64,000 bases of DNA from Sialis fuliginosa (taxonomy: Eukaryota > Arthropoda > Insecta > Megaloptera > Sialidae). The DNA lies in contig OY540814.1 of NCBI GenBank assembly GCA_961205875.1, forward strand, positions 12,816,993 to 12,880,992, given 5' to 3'. A program made the translations under genes and the position numbers. Below, one piece after another: positions 1 through 11,909 of the stretch. The first letter of the stretch is position 1, and each line of letters starts with the position of its first letter. Under the pieces are notes generated by a model that saw only the letters and a list, made by a program, of their open reading frames with translations, made no database searches and had not been told where the DNA came from.

Positions 1-1200
1 TATGTGCAGTGTGCATATATATACATTTTTTAGAAGTATATGAATTTTAATACATAAAAGTAGCGCCTTCATAAATAATATTGTATAATAATATTTTGTG
101 TTACAAATATTTTCATATCATCGTCTCTATTTCTCACAAAGGTTTTCTTAATTACTTTATTTATTTAGTTTAATTTACATCATCATACTTTGTGATTTGA
201 TTGAAATATTTCGAAGAAATTTAATACATTAATAAACCAATTTGCATTTTCAATAACAAGAAGAAATAATAATACACATATATTTAATAATTATAATATA
301 TAATCACACTCATATTTCATTTATTCATTTATGAGCAATTGTGGGTAGTAAATATTATTTTAAATAATATCTACCTACAATAAAGAAAAAAGACATTCAT
401 TTCTTATCAAAATTTCACAGATATGAAAAAGAAACAATGTGTATTACAAAAAAACAATGAAGCATTCATAATTTGATTATTTAGGTACGATCTTACGTAT
501 TAGATAATTTAAAAATACCTACAAAATATTAAAAACTATTTCAGAACTATTGTTATATACCAGTACCCATATAAAAGATTAAATATGGAAATTTTTGTTG
601 TAAATAATAGCTTTTACGATTAATAACAGAATATGAAGTAAGTTTCCAATTTTTAATTTATTCGTTTTGAATTAGTTACGATTTCGCTTTTTAGACAAAA
701 ATATATTTGTATTATCTACTGTTGTTTTGACCGATCTATATATTAATAGGTGAACATTGAAAATTATACTTTTTTGTATTAATTACAAAAGGAGGGGAAT
801 GGTTAGGTTAAATTTTTGATTTTGTTCAAAAACCTTACGCGATACTGAAAAATAAAAGCACTCAATTACTTAAATTCAGTTAAAACTTTTCATTCACATT
901 TTATTTTTAAAACTCAAGCCTGTGGTATCATTGAAAGGTTAATTCCAATATTAAATAAAATACGCCTAAATAATACCACTTGAATTATATACAAACGTGA
1001 GAATGGCGGTAATTTTAGTAATTGAATAAACATTTCCAAGCATAATTACTACAAGAAGCAGTATGTATTGTATATAATTAATTAACCGATGCAGTACAAT
1101 CAGGCACTTTAGGAATATTAAACTACTGTATCAATACTTAATTAATTACATACATTTAAAATAACTAATTATATCAAGTAACATTTACGGTTTCTCGTAC
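1..1200. other. Intron following the PAS exon, no gene seen
   Basis: AT-rich sequence on the 3' side (minus-strand sense) of the exon ending at 1201. It starts with a GTACGA donor read on the minus strand. The next exon, which should continue PAS-A, is not in the window. I see no ORF, RNA gene or bounded repeat here. Confidence 0.7.
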
Positions 1201-1352
1201 CTGCGTGATTCCCAAATAATCGCTAACGTTTTCTGATAAGTAAACGAAATCACCCTCTGGAGACAACACGATTAAAAAGCCATCCAGAGCTTTTAAGAAC
1301 ACTGACTCTTTGTCGGCTTCGGACTTTTCACTTTTCTGTGGAATTTCTGGAA
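1201..1352 (-). CDS. HIF-alpha (sima) exon: linker and start of PAS-A
   Basis: Internal coding exon of 152 nt, 50 whole codons plus two bases that complete a Val codon begun in the previous exon. It is preceded by a polypyrimidine-AG acceptor (GTTTTCAG) and followed by a GTACGA donor. The peptide begins PEIPQKSEKSEADKES, a charged linker, then FLKALDGFLIVLSPEGDF and VYLSENVSDYLGITQ. This is the first strand and helix region of PAS-A, where vertebrate HIF-1alpha reads LKALDGFVMVLTDDGD with an SDNVNKYMGLTQ-type continuation. PAS-A is a dimerisation surface with ARNT/Tango in the nucleus. The splice phase (1) matches the bHLH exon upstream exactly. The exon ends on a codon boundary after Gln, in the middle of PAS-A, so at least one more exon must follow beyond the window. 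The short acidic linker is as expected for HIF-alpha. Confidence 0.9.
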
Positions 1353-1575
1353 CTGAAAACAAAAGAATATCGTTTTAATTGTTGCAAATATTAAGATAAA
1401 TATATAAATATTTATATGTAATTGTACAGAAAGTTGGCTTAAATTATTAAAAAAAATACTTTTTATTATATTGTACACTTATTTTCTTGACCAATCATGT
1501 ATATGAGCATTTCCAGTAGTTTTTTTTTAAAAACAGGGCGCACGTATGTCACCGGTAGGTAAAAAAAATTTTTTA

Positions 1576-2051
1576 TACCAAGGCATGTGGCATGTTAAAA
1601 TGAATAACCAAAGCAGCGGAAATTTACCCTATTTCTTATTTTTTTAATAATATTAAATAAAAATAAAAAATTATTTGACGCCCCTCCCTATTGTTCCAAA
1701 ATTTAAAAAGATATTGTTGACTTTAGTGTTTGTAGTTGGTAGTCCCAACAAAGCCTCATTACCAATTTTTTTCAGATTTGAGCTAGTAGTTACAGAGTTT
1801 GAGGGGAGGGGGCAAAATATAATACTGTTTGAAGACCCCTGCTGGCACCATTTTTGAGTTAGAAAAAAAATAAAAAATTGGTTATATTCTACTAATTGAG
1901 CACTACATTTTGTATACCATTTTTATTTTTTTATTTTTGAATTTGCTTTAAAGCCCCCTGCAGGCGCCATTTTTGATTTAGAAAAAAATAAGAAAGAGGG
2001 TCAATTTCCGCTGCTTTGGTTATACATTTTAACATGCCACATGCCTTGGTA
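1576..2051. mobile_element. Inverted-repeat element flanked by TA
   Basis: A 476-bp element with terminal inverted repeats of about 50 bp starting TACCAAGGCATGTGGCATG and reading inward to an AGCAGCGGAAATT block on both sides, flanked by TA (1574-1575 and 2052-2053). No transposase is present. A TA duplication suggests Tc1/mariner mobilisation. Its inner right side (CCCCCTGCAGGCGCCATTTT) recurs near 14745-14800, so it is a dispersed family. It lies in the sima intron between the bHLH and PAS exons. Confidence 0.75.
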
Positions 2052-2066
2052 TAATTTTTTATACAT

Positions 2067-2395
2067 GCATGTGTGTCCGTGTGTCTGTGTGTCAGGATGT
2101 AGATTTTTTTTTCGTTCACGATAACTACTGTAAAAATGTACCGATCTGAATTATTTTTGGGGAAAATGTTTGTCTCAGAGAGTACTCCAGACCTATTGAT
2201 TTTGGTGCTAATCGGATTAGGGGTTTTGGAAATATTCGAAATTTTGTAACTTTTTTCGTCTAAAAAATGAACATTGCGAGTATTATCTCACTAATTTTGA
2301 TAAAATTTGGTACATTTGCAGTTCAATTGAATCTAAGGTACATTTATTTTTTGTACGTGCCCAAACAGCCATTAAAGGGGTGAAAAACAAACTTA
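2067..2395 (+). repeat. Dispersed repeat, copy A of a direct pair
   Basis: About 320 bp closely matching 3428-3755 in the same orientation. Shared blocks include CGATAACTACTGT, AGTACTCCAGACCTATTGAT, GGATTAGGGGTTTTGGAAAT and GTACGTGCC. A separate block reading AAATGGAAGTATTGTAAT sits after this copy (near 2418) and before copy B (near 3339). No ORF survives. The wording resembles the noncoding part of non-LTR retrotransposons, but the class is uncertain. Confidence 0.65.
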
Positions 2396-3014
2396 AAAAC
2401 TTCCATGTTCCGAAGGAAATGGAAGTATTGTAATATTTTTATTTGTTCCGTTCTAAATGAAACTATTTTGAAACAAATAAAATATGTTAGAGATTTTTTT
2501 ACGTTATTTTGAGGAATTAATGTAATGTTAATTTTTATAAAAACACAAAATGTATATAACCTTAAAAATACATTTTTAAACCTGTGCTTAAATTCGTGCT
2601 CGTGCATACATTTAATGTGTTATTATAACATTATTCATAATACACCCATAAATTAAATAAGCTACACGAAAATAAGAAAACAAAGAGTAAACGAGCATGT
2701 TGATCTCATTCCGGAAATATTTTTGTGCTTGTAAAATTATATTTTCACAGGCTGAATACAAAACCATCGCTGTGAAGTAAATAACTTCAGGGCAAATGAA
2801 ATACGTATTCTGTATAATTTCAAACAGAAATATTTTCATTAAAAAAATTATCTAATCTGTATAAATATACGAATTCAATAAAAAAATTAAATATAAAATA
2901 AATATAACTTATTTAATCAATTTTTAATTTAAAAGTTCAAACGATGGTATAGGTATTTTTGGTGGCGATTAACAACTGAGCTATGCGGTTTATGGATTTT
3001 AGCAATATAGGTAC

Positions 3015-3202
3015 TAGGGATGTTACTGACATGAGTGTGAAATTATTGCATATCTGAAACAATTATGCATTCCGAAACCGAAACCGTATCCGAAATAATA
3101 AGATTTTGACCCTCGAAACCGAAATAATAGAAAAAAAATACTAATCCGTATCCGAACCTAGAAAAAAATACCCCAATCTGTAACCGGTATGTCAAATCCC
3201 TA
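3015..3202. repeat. Possible short DNA transposon with repeated CCGAAACCGAAA words
   Basis: Bounded by TAGGGATG on the left and AAATCCCTA on the right, with subterminal CCGAAACCGAAACCG and TCCGAAATAATA repeats as in some hAT-type non-autonomous elements. No target duplication is visible, so boundaries and class are weak. Confidence 0.35.
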
Positions 3203-3427
3203 ACAATAGATATTTACTACACAAAATAAAATACTACACAGATCAAAACCATAGATAACCTAACACAATTCGATACCCCACAAAAAAAATGTTACTTTGC
3301 TTTTACCTGCGAGAATTTTTTTACTTCCATGTGAAAGAAATGGAAGTATTGTAATACCATCGAAAAAACGTGTCCTAGATAAGAGTAGATTCTACCTTCA
3401 AACCGTAAAGAAAAGTTAATTTCCGCA

Positions 3428-3755
3428 TGGCGGCTGTGCGTGTGTCAGTGAGTCTGGATCTAGAATTTTCTTTCGTTCGCGATAACTACTGTTAAAATGC
3501 ACCGATTTGAATTATTTTTTGGAAAAATGTTTTTCTCAGTCAGTACTCCAGACCTATTGATTTTGGTGCTATTCGGATTAGGGGTTTTGGAAATATTAGA
3601 AATTTTGAAACTATTATCGTTTAAAAAGTGAACGTTGTTGCGAGTATTATCTTACTAATTTTGATAAGACTTGGTACAATTGCAGTTTAATTGAACCTAA
3701 GAGACATTTATATTTTGTACGTGCCTAAACAGTTATTGAAGGGGTGAAAACCATC
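3428..3755 (+). repeat. Dispersed repeat, copy B of a direct pair
   Basis: Second copy of the repeat at 2067-2395 in the same orientation, with scattered differences and small indels. It starts after an A-rich palindromic stretch (ACTTCCATGTGAAAGAAATG) and ends in GGGGTGAAAACC. It is purely intronic and not coding. Confidence 0.65.
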
Positions 3756-4286
3756 CTCGAAATTTGAATTTTAAATACAATTTAACACGTCATTAAAACA
3801 AATTAAACTAAATTCAAATTATCAATTAGTTATTCTACGAATGTGTATTATGTTTTTGACATAAGGATATTAAAAAACTAATATTTATAATACAAAGTTG
3901 AGTTTTATTTCTGAATTTCTGACAAATTCCATAGAAATTTTCCATATATTATAAATTATTTAAAAATATATTAAAGAACATGTTATGTATGGTTCTCCAT
4001 ACCGATATTTATAATATCATGCTGATGGAAAGTCAAAGATTTCATGATAAATAAGACAAGGTAGGACTCGCGAAAACTTCAGGTCAAAAAATAAAAAGGA
4101 AATACAGTATGAAGCGTAACATAGTTTTACAATTTATTAAGAAATTAATGAAATATTAAGATAATTGATTTGTTGTATGACGAATCAAGTACCTACCTAC
4201 ATACATAGGTTTAATGAAAAATTATCAATTATGAACTAAGGCCACGGGTACTTACATAGACGCCGTTTCGTTCTCCTAGTTGTTTT

Positions 4287-4640
4287 CAGTGGCGTATTTA
4301 CGTTAAGTGCCGCCCTGGGCCAAAAAAAAAATGCCGCCCTGGGTAAAAAATAATTGCCGCTCTGGGCAAAAAATTGCCGCCCTGGTAAAAAAAAATTGCC
4401 GCCCCTTCACCAAGAGAAAATATAATACAGTCAAAATTTCTATATGAACTGAAAAGTGAGAATTTTTACAAATAATGGAAAAAATAATATACATACATTA
4501 AAAACTGATGACCTTTTTTTTTTTAGTCGCATTGCTCATTTTTGTATCCCTATTTATAGTACGCTATATTAAACTAAAAAATCTACCGCCCCTCTCGGCC
4601 TGTCGCCCTAGGCCATGGCCCCATGGTAAATACGCCTCTG
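4287..4640. mobile_element. hAT-like non-autonomous element
   Basis: A 354-bp element with ends CAGTGGCGTATTTA and TAAATACGCCTCTG (one mismatch as inverted repeats). It is flanked by 8-bp near-duplicates GTTGTTTT and GGTGTTTT, 7 of 8 matching, which points to the hAT superfamily. The interior is a run of GCCGCCCTGGG-type words separated by A-runs. There is no transposase. Confidence 0.7.
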
Positions 4641-4792
4641 GGTGTTTTGCTCGCTAATAGCAGTGCTATACTCTATAATCTATAGCCCTGCATTTTGTAT
4701 GTATGTGTTCTGTATTGTTTTCAAATGTTTTTCTTCGAAAAATTCGTTATCACCAATACAAAAATTAGACAAATATCAATATAATTTTTGAA

Positions 4793-4897
4793 GTACAAGT
4801 TGACTCATGTCAGTAATTTTTACTAAAACAATTGCTGCGTTAGTACAGTGAAATAAATCTCTAAATTTTTAGTAAAAATGGCTGGGCTAACTTGTAC
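4793..4897. repeat. Short inverted repeat (hairpin)
   Basis: Two imperfect arms of about 35 bp, GTACAAGTT...ATTTTTACTAAAA and its reverse complement, separated by about 35 bp. Probably a tiny inverted-repeat element; no flanking duplication is evident. Confidence 0.5.
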
Positions 4898-5684
4898 CAC
4901 ACTATGATTTTGAAAAAATCGATTTTTTTGCTTAAACAATGCTTTAACATCATAAAAACAATATGCACTTGGTTTTATAGTTAAAACAATTACAGTGCAG
5001 AAGGTGCTTAAGGTTACTCAAAATATCGCCAGCAGGGTACGCTACGTAAAACTTTACTGCTCGTAAAACTTTAAACGAAACCACTTTTTTCAATCTTAGC
5101 GAACACATTACTTCAACATGGTTGCATGGATCAGTTTGAAATTTTGACAGTAGCTTCACAATTAGATCCTTTATAGAAGTAGTAGGATTTTTCGATTCGA
5201 TGTAAACTTTTTATTTTATAAAAAATTACAACTTAAGTATTTCTACAAAATTTGATTAAATAAAAACAAACCCTACGTACTTCTATAGACAGTAGTATAT
5301 GGATTTTAATTTTTGTTTGTTTTTTGTTCGAGGTCCTTTATTTCACGAAAAATTTGTCCGCTACTGGAGGTGTTTATTAAAAAGATCATTCCGAAGATTG
5401 GCTCTTTTTCCGCCATTTTGTACAAAAATAGTAATACATTTTTAACGTTTTTTAAATAACTTTTCAAGTACTAACATGAATGTTGATTTTTTTGTAATAA
5501 TATATTTATCATTAACTTTTAAATGTGTCATTAAAATGTTGTCATATAATATAGTATAATATTATATAATACCAAAATATGTACGCGTGTCATTTAATTA
5601 TCATCACTATTCAAAACGGTTCAATTAACACAGAGGGAACAAAATAATTAAATAATTTTTGACATTTAACTATATAAGACTTAC

Positions 5685-5872
5685 CTAATTGCATCATCGT
5701 GCGTACGCGCAGATGTGCAATGGCTAGCCTCATGACCGAGGCCTTGTCCAACTGCGCCGCTGCATCGCGAGGCAGTGGAAGTGCCCCGGCTAGTTGAGAG
5801 AAAATCTCGGCCTCCCTTGATCTTCGACATCGGGCAGCATCTCGAGATCGCTCTTTTCGTTTCTCATTGTTC
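5685..5872 (-). CDS. HIF-alpha (sima) exon: bHLH DNA-binding domain
   Basis: Internal exon of 188 nt encoding 62 whole codons with split codons at both ends (phase 2 in, phase 1 out). The acceptor is TGTTTTAG and the donor GTAAGT. The peptide starts [20 protein letters not shown], the basic region that contacts the RCGTG hypoxia-response element. Helix 1 is [13 protein letters not shown], the loop PRDAAAQ, and helix 2 [20 protein letters not shown]. It matches the HIF-alpha subfamily (sima, HIF1A, EPAS1) rather than Sim or Trachealess, which differ in the basic region and helix 1. The partner would be ARNT/Tango. The residue after DAAR is Cys, as in EPAS1 and fly sima; HIF1A has Ser. Joined by phase to the PAS exon at 1352-1201. 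The exon is much richer in CpG than the surrounding DNA. Confidence 0.95.
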
Positions 5873-6136
5873 CTAAAACATAAATAATGAGTATAAATAA
5901 TATGTTTCGTACTTTTTAAAACGGTATACTTCAGGTAGGTATCTAAGCAAGACCTGCGTGGTTCCAGTATTTAAGAAACTCTGTAGATTAATTTTAAAAA
6001 AGCATAAATTTTTTATACAAGCAGTACAAGAGTAAATCTCCAATGACCGCAGATGCTATAAAAGAGTATCGCATGATTTTAAACGTCATACATACTTTAG
6101 TGCTCAAAATTTAAATAATCTTAGATCCTTTTAAAG

Positions 6137-6974
6137 CAGAGCTGATCAACCTGCGGCCCGCGGCCACACGAACAAATTATTATTTTATAACGTTATTTTA
6201 AGTATCGGGTATTTCAAAATAATTTCTATTTGTTTTCTTTAAAATTAAATTTAAAATTTTGTTTTATTTATGTAACTTAACTAATAATTTTAATTGTTAA
6301 AACTATTTTTATAATACTAAATAAGAATTTGAAGTATTTTTTGATCAAATGAGACCAATTGCAACCCTTAATCTGACATTGGGAATGAAATATTGAAATG
6401 TTCTTTTTTTTATATGTATTTCTTCTATATTGTTGTTGACTGGCATTATCCTCTTCGAACAGAATGTTTACGTTATTTATTTACTATACAAAATAGTAAA
6501 TATCTCTGCGAGATAGCGAGAAATTTTTTTACCCTAGACCTTCTATGAGACCAATTACAGCCCTTCATCTGTGACAGGAGATGAAATATTGAAGGTTCAG
6601 AATCATATGAAAATTGTATTCACTTTTTTATGCTAATATACATAAGGGTTGAGGGATGCAAGGTTAAAACTTTTAATAGATATAAATTTATTGGCGTTTT
6701 TATATAGATTGCTCTACGATTATAAGTTTTGGAGATATATCTAAGTTTTCAGAAGGTGATATATTTTCTTTGCATTTATTGCTCCCGAAGTTACTACCGG
6801 GCAGGACGGAATTCTACTTAAAAAATTAAAGTGATTAGAAAATGATTACGAAATTCTTTATAAAACCAGATATTATGAGAACAAATTTTAGCATTATTTT
6901 TGTTTATGTGCGGTCCTCGATAAATTTTAGGTTGTCAATGCAGCCCACGGAACAATTTGGGTTGGCCAGGCCTG
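6137..6974. mobile_element. hAT-like non-autonomous element
   Basis: An 838-bp element with ends CAGAGCTGATCAACC and GGTTGGCCAGGCCTG, related as inverted repeats, between 8-bp direct repeats TTTTAAAG and TTTTAGAG (7 of 8). The 8-bp duplication and CAG...CTG ends fit hAT. Next to the left end is the CTGCGGCCCGCGGCC block that recurs at about 18.7 and 19.0 kb. A piece near 6540-6600 resembles the retrotransposon tail at 17668-17998. No transposase ORF. Confidence 0.75.
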
Positions 6975-7667
6975 TTTTAGAGGTTTTATACTAGCGTGCC
7001 TTCACATAAAACTATCAAAAAACTTTGAGAATCACTGCAGTATGTATACATTGATAGTTGAACTATTTTAACCTAGCCCGCCAATCACAAAAACAGTAAA
7101 CCTTGCTCTTATAGCGGCCATAACTGGTACCAGTACCTTACATTTAAATACGAATGACAAAATAATTGATCAAGTTAGAATATTAACAGAAACAATGTTT
7201 CAATATACATACATCAGCTGAAGTTATTTAAATGCAACAAAAATTAAATGCAGAAGAAAAATGTTAACTAGGATGAATTAACTGCTCTGTACATAGTAAT
7301 TTCAAAATATCAAAAATGACATTAAATATTCAACATCCAAAAGAGCTTGATTATTGTTCATAATCAAACCTGATAACGCTTTTAGTTTGTTAAATCTGGC
7401 AGTCTTTTTGTTCCGATTCCAATTAATGCATATGGCGTAAATAATACCGTCAAACGTGTATGTCAGTGGTCCTCAATTTATTCATAATGTTAAAAACTGG
7501 ATCCAGATAGGAGTAGGGATAACTACTTCATACCTATATGTCGTTTTACAGGCAATATAATCCATTTTGATAGTTTATTAAAAAAATTTCTGTCTGTCTG
7601 TTTGTACCGACTTGACACGGGAACAACTGAATCGATTCTGATAGAACTTTCACTGTTAGAAAACCTA

Positions 7668-8001
7668 ATGTCCGGTATCATAAAGGACCTAACAAATTTG
7701 TTAGCTAACAAACACTTTCAACTGAGGTATCAAACATATATGACAGTTCTTTTGGAGTTTGTTGATGACTTTGACAAGTTTCGCGCACGCGTTGAAGGTA
7801 AATACAAACGGTGTTAAAACAGTGGTGATGTTATGAAAATTATTTTGTACGGTCAAAGATGCCAACTGTGTTACAATTAATTGAAGTGTCACTGCTCTAA
7901 ATTCCATAACTAATCCATAGATACTAGTACAGTATTAATACCCCATATGAATGTAATTGCTAGCTAACAAATTTTGTTAGGTCCTTTATAATACCGGGCA
8001 T
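7668..8001 (-). mobile_element. 334-bp inverted-repeat element, family A, copy 1
   Basis: Ends ATGTCCGGTAT and ATACCGGGCAT, with inverted repeats of about 43 bp that include GGACCTAACAAA and a TTAGCTAACAA block. A second full copy of exactly the same length is at 49238-49571 in the opposite orientation. Partial copies or lone ends are at 28368-28389, near 40797-40817 and at the window's right end. Both full copies are open for the same 68-residue reading frame (minus strand here, 7907-7701). No transposase homology is seen and no flanking duplication is clear. Confidence 0.8.
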
Positions 8002-8749
8002 ATGACACTATAGTTAGTTTAGGCTATAATAATATGATAATTGAATTAAGACAGGTTCGTATTAAGGAAAATTTACAATAGATATTTTCTAATAAAAATC
8101 ACAAGAAAAATCAAGGTAGTTGTGATGTTGATATTAAAGATTGTAAATCAACAAAGTATATTGGATAATTAGGTCAGAATTATTCACAACCCTTGTTTTC
8201 GTCATAATTTAACTAAACTATCCAGTTGGTACAGGTAAGTTTAAAATAACTTTTAAAATAAAATAAAATTTCGTATGTAGGTCAAACATTCGACTGCTTG
8301 CAATTTAAAAACACCTACATAATGAATTTTCAAAACTCGTACCTTGTATTGGGCTGAGTTTACATTGGTATGGTAGAAGGCTTAGTTACTTACACCAGTA
8401 ACTTACAAGACAGTTACTAGTCTAGTGTAAACCGAAGTGGATAGTACTAGTATACAAGTACTTAGTAGTATCTATAGCTATCCCTAGGGTTGCCTATTAC
8501 TCCTATTAGTCTATCCCTACCACAGTAAAATTCCACTGTCCTCACAACTTGCCCGATATGAACACATCGAGTATAATTAACCGATAGGAGGAGTTTTAAT
8601 TAAAATACATAAATTCACACGATTTTAGAAATTTATTATTAATAATTTCACATGATTTTTGGCCAAAGGCATTTTCGATTGCGTAAAACCTGGACAGCAC
8701 TGAACTTTTGCACTATAAGAAATAGCATACCATCAACAATTAAGGCAGT

Positions 8750-9235
8750 AGTCCGTAGCCCGCCGCGAACTAAGGTGGTCAAATAGAACGCGCAAGTGCG
8801 AATTCTTTCTTCATCAAGTGATCATGTCCTGCAGTTCGTCTGACGAAGAAGAATTGCTTCTTTTGTTAGCTGTGAGTTCAGCAGCAAGACGAAAAAGGAA
8901 AAGGATATGTTGATGTGCATAATGCAGGCATTCTATATATAGTGACTAGACATTCTATGTTCGAGAGGGTTGTTTTCCGAGCTAAATACTGAAGCGAAGT
9001 CATACAAACAACTGTACTCCAGCACAAGATCAATCAATTTTTTATTATTATCTTCTCTTTCACTTCTTATATTGCCATCCAATCTGCGCGCGAACTCTGA
9101 AAATGTTCAATCCGTTCGCTGTTCGCCGCGATACAGAGTTCGCGAGTGTTATGCGGCCCAGTCTGCGTGGATAGTCCGCTTCCTGTTTGTCAGTGCCTTT
9201 TTATTCTTATTGATATATAACGAGCTATGATTTAA
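8750..9235 (+). pseudogene. Possible PIF/Harbinger-type transposase relic
   Basis: A GC-richer island in the intron. At 8824-8913 there is a short ORF, MSCSSSDEEELLLLLAVSSA followed by ARRKRKRIC and a stop. PIF/Harbinger transposases often start with a Ser/Asp/Glu-rich stretch, a Leu run and then an Arg/Lys cluster. After the stop the other frames read VHNAGILYIVTRHSMF with no catalytic domain. An 86-residue frame at 8970-9230 is not recognisable. Clear terminal repeats were not found. It could be an internally deleted element or unrelated exapted sequence; the family call rests on weak N-terminal similarity only. Confidence 0.35.
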
Positions 9236-9716
9236 TTTAAATTATTTTATAAACAATAATGTCAGTTTTTTAATCCATTGGCAAAATAAATGGATTAAGC
9301 AGAAAATATCGATTCATTCCATTATTAAATTAGGTAAACAACCTGTATATTTAGGAATTCACAATGAAAAATAAATTGGAAATAAAATTGTTTTGTTTCA
9401 TGAATTGTAAAATTTGTTTGCAAATATGCCATTCAACTGAATAGTTTATTTAATTCATTTCAATAGGCAGGTTTTTATAATAAAGATCTCTTTGTAATTT
9501 CATTTAATAAAGTGCTTCGTATTGTTATGTTATTTATGTTTTATAATTGAATAACAATCAATAATATTTAGAAGAAAAAAGAATGACAAAAAGAAGAAGT
9601 AGAAGAAAAATCTATTATCTACATGGGGGATGGGGGGAGGGTCATATTCAAATGTTATATAACAACTAACAATCTCTTTCATACAAATAAAAAACTTCAA
9701 CGATTACATGTAAGCC

Positions 9717-9732
9717 GGGGGGGGGGGGGGGG
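9717..9732 (+). repeat. Homopolymer of 16 G
   Basis: Uninterrupted G16 in a region with other G-rich words (GGGGGATGGGGGGAGGG near 9625-9641). It may form a G-quadruplex or mark an old element end. Confidence 0.95.
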
Positions 9733-10680
9733 AGGCTACTGTCTACAAAGTGTTACGTGGGGAAAACGGATCTAATTCTATAGAAAAAATTTTAAAAAAG
9801 GGCAACGTGGTTAATGGACATTTCCTAATACGTGAAACGAATTCACAAAATAAATAATAGGATAAGTATAATATTGTGTTTATAAAATTATTTTCAGATT
9901 TTAAGAAAATAAGTCGCTTCGGTATCTGAATAGTCTGTCCCATGTAGGAAATTACAAAGGAGCCAGTATTGCGCCAATGCTAGCCAACACTGGGTTAAGA
10001 TACAAATGATAACTAGCTTGTCGACTAAGGCTTGTCCTATTAAGGTTGGTTGGGCCAATATTAGGAATAAATAAGGTTGGCCTAAACTGAGGTCAATATC
10101 GAAAAAGCAACACTGGCAATCCAATATTGGGCCTATCATTAAGACATGGGGTGTAATCGTAGAATAGAAATATCAATTTTTAATTTCATTAATTTGGCAA
10201 CTATGTTTAAAAATTTATTTTTATCGCTTAATAATGCGAGCAAAATGAACACCTGTCAAAAATTAATACAATATTAAATGATGTAGAAAATACACTCATT
10301 TCACATGCCAGTACACAAGCGAATATAATTTAATAATGCCTATATGTACTTTAAAACAACAAAAATTAATTAAAACGTTGGTAAATATTAAATTAATTAA
10401 AATATTTAGTAATATCTTCAAACATCCAACACACTGGTACTTCCTCAAGGAGCTTCTACTTTCTTAGCAGTACTGTATAATATTTAATTTTAATTTTAAG
10501 GAAGTGTTGGTGTAATGAGTAATGAATATTAATTAAAGAACAGTGGCGTATTCAAAATAAAGGAGAGGGACTTGAATTAAGAATAAAAAATATATTTTAG
10601 GTTCGTTGTTATTTTGGTCTTTATTTAAATAATTATTTTCTATTTTAAGGTTATTGGCTTAGCACCCCTTTAGTTGTAAA

Positions 10681-11909
10681 TAGGGTTTGCAATCCCGCAA
10701 TGCGGGATCCCGCATTCCCGCGGGATCCCGCACGTTTTGGAGATCTGCGGATCCCGCACTGAAAGTGCGGGATCCGCGCGGAATTTTTGCACATTGAATT
10801 TGTAGGTCGCGTGCGTTTTGAATACTTTTAAAGCGTAAATATGAATAAAAAAGGTAACAATTTTGAAAAAAAAAATTAAGGTTGAGATGACTGAATATGA
10901 AACTAATGAAGTAAATTACATATATCTCTTGTTCACGATTAGTTAAGTGGTTACACTGAGTACGACTCAGGCGACGAAAGAAGCTCAAACAGCCCCCAGA
11001 TTACAAAAAAAAACATAAAAAATACAAAAATTTAGAAGAAGAATAGCAGATTAAATAAAAGTTAACCACAAAAATTTAATACACAAAATTCGATCTACAC
11101 GATATTTTTTTAACAGTATTATCCCTAAAATACAACCGTAAATAATGATATTTAGAGGTTTAGTTTTACGTGACATACCGTATATACTAGGCTGTTTTTT
11201 TTTATTTATTTTTATTTTTTTTTTTTCGGTCCCGCTAGCCTATGTTTTAGCTTTGGATCAAAAGTTAATTGTCCCAAAATTTCAGACTCATAGATCAAAC
11301 CTGTGGACGGCGCAAACCGAGTCATTTTCCCATTTGATTAACATGGGAAAAATTACTTTTTTACTTATGCGTGAATATCTCGTTGAAAAATGTATTTATT
11401 TTAATTTCTTACAGCAGCATATCATAGAGAATTAAATTTCTTACAAAAAAGATCCCAAGTGCTCAAATCATAGATCGAATATTTTTAAAGATATGTTCGT
11501 TTAAACATTATCATAAAAAGTAAAATCCAATTTTTATGATAATTTTTAAACAAACATTTCTTATTTATTGGATTTATGAATTGAGCACTTAATTCTCTAC
11601 AAAATATTCCCTTGAGAAATTTTCAAAAAAAATTGTTTTCAACGAGATATTCACGCGTAAGTAAAAAAGTATTTTTTCCCATGTTAATCAAATGGGAAAA
11701 AGACTCGGTTTATGCCATTCACAGGTTTGACCTATGAGTTTGAAATTTTGGGACAATTAACTTTTTTTTGTTAACTAAATAATAGTAACTTTAAGTATGA
11801 ATAACAAAGTTTTTGGAAAAATTGCGGGATCCCGCGGGATCCCGCGGGATTTGAAGATTTCCCGCAAAATTCCCGCGGGAAAAAAAAGTCTGCGGGATTG
11901 CAAACCCTA
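10681..11909. mobile_element. hAT-like element with hairpin interior
   Basis: A 1229-bp element with perfect 19-bp terminal inverted repeats (TAGGGTTTGCAATCCCGCA) and a perfect 8-bp duplication GTTGTAAA at 10673-10680 and 11910-11917. These mark it as hAT class. The subterminal zones are arrays of GCGGGATCCCGC palindromes, likely transposase binding sites. The interior 11261-11765 is a large imperfect palindrome: AAAGTTAATTGTCCCAAAAT on the left is matched by its complement on the right, centred near 11513. There is no transposase, so it depends on one elsewhere. The intact duplication suggests a fairly recent insertion. Confidence 0.9.

Noticed and set aside
10659-10988. 109-codon minus-strand frame
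   Set aside because: It spans the GCGGGATCCCGC terminal array of a hAT element; the repeated peptide is a product of the repeat, not a gene.
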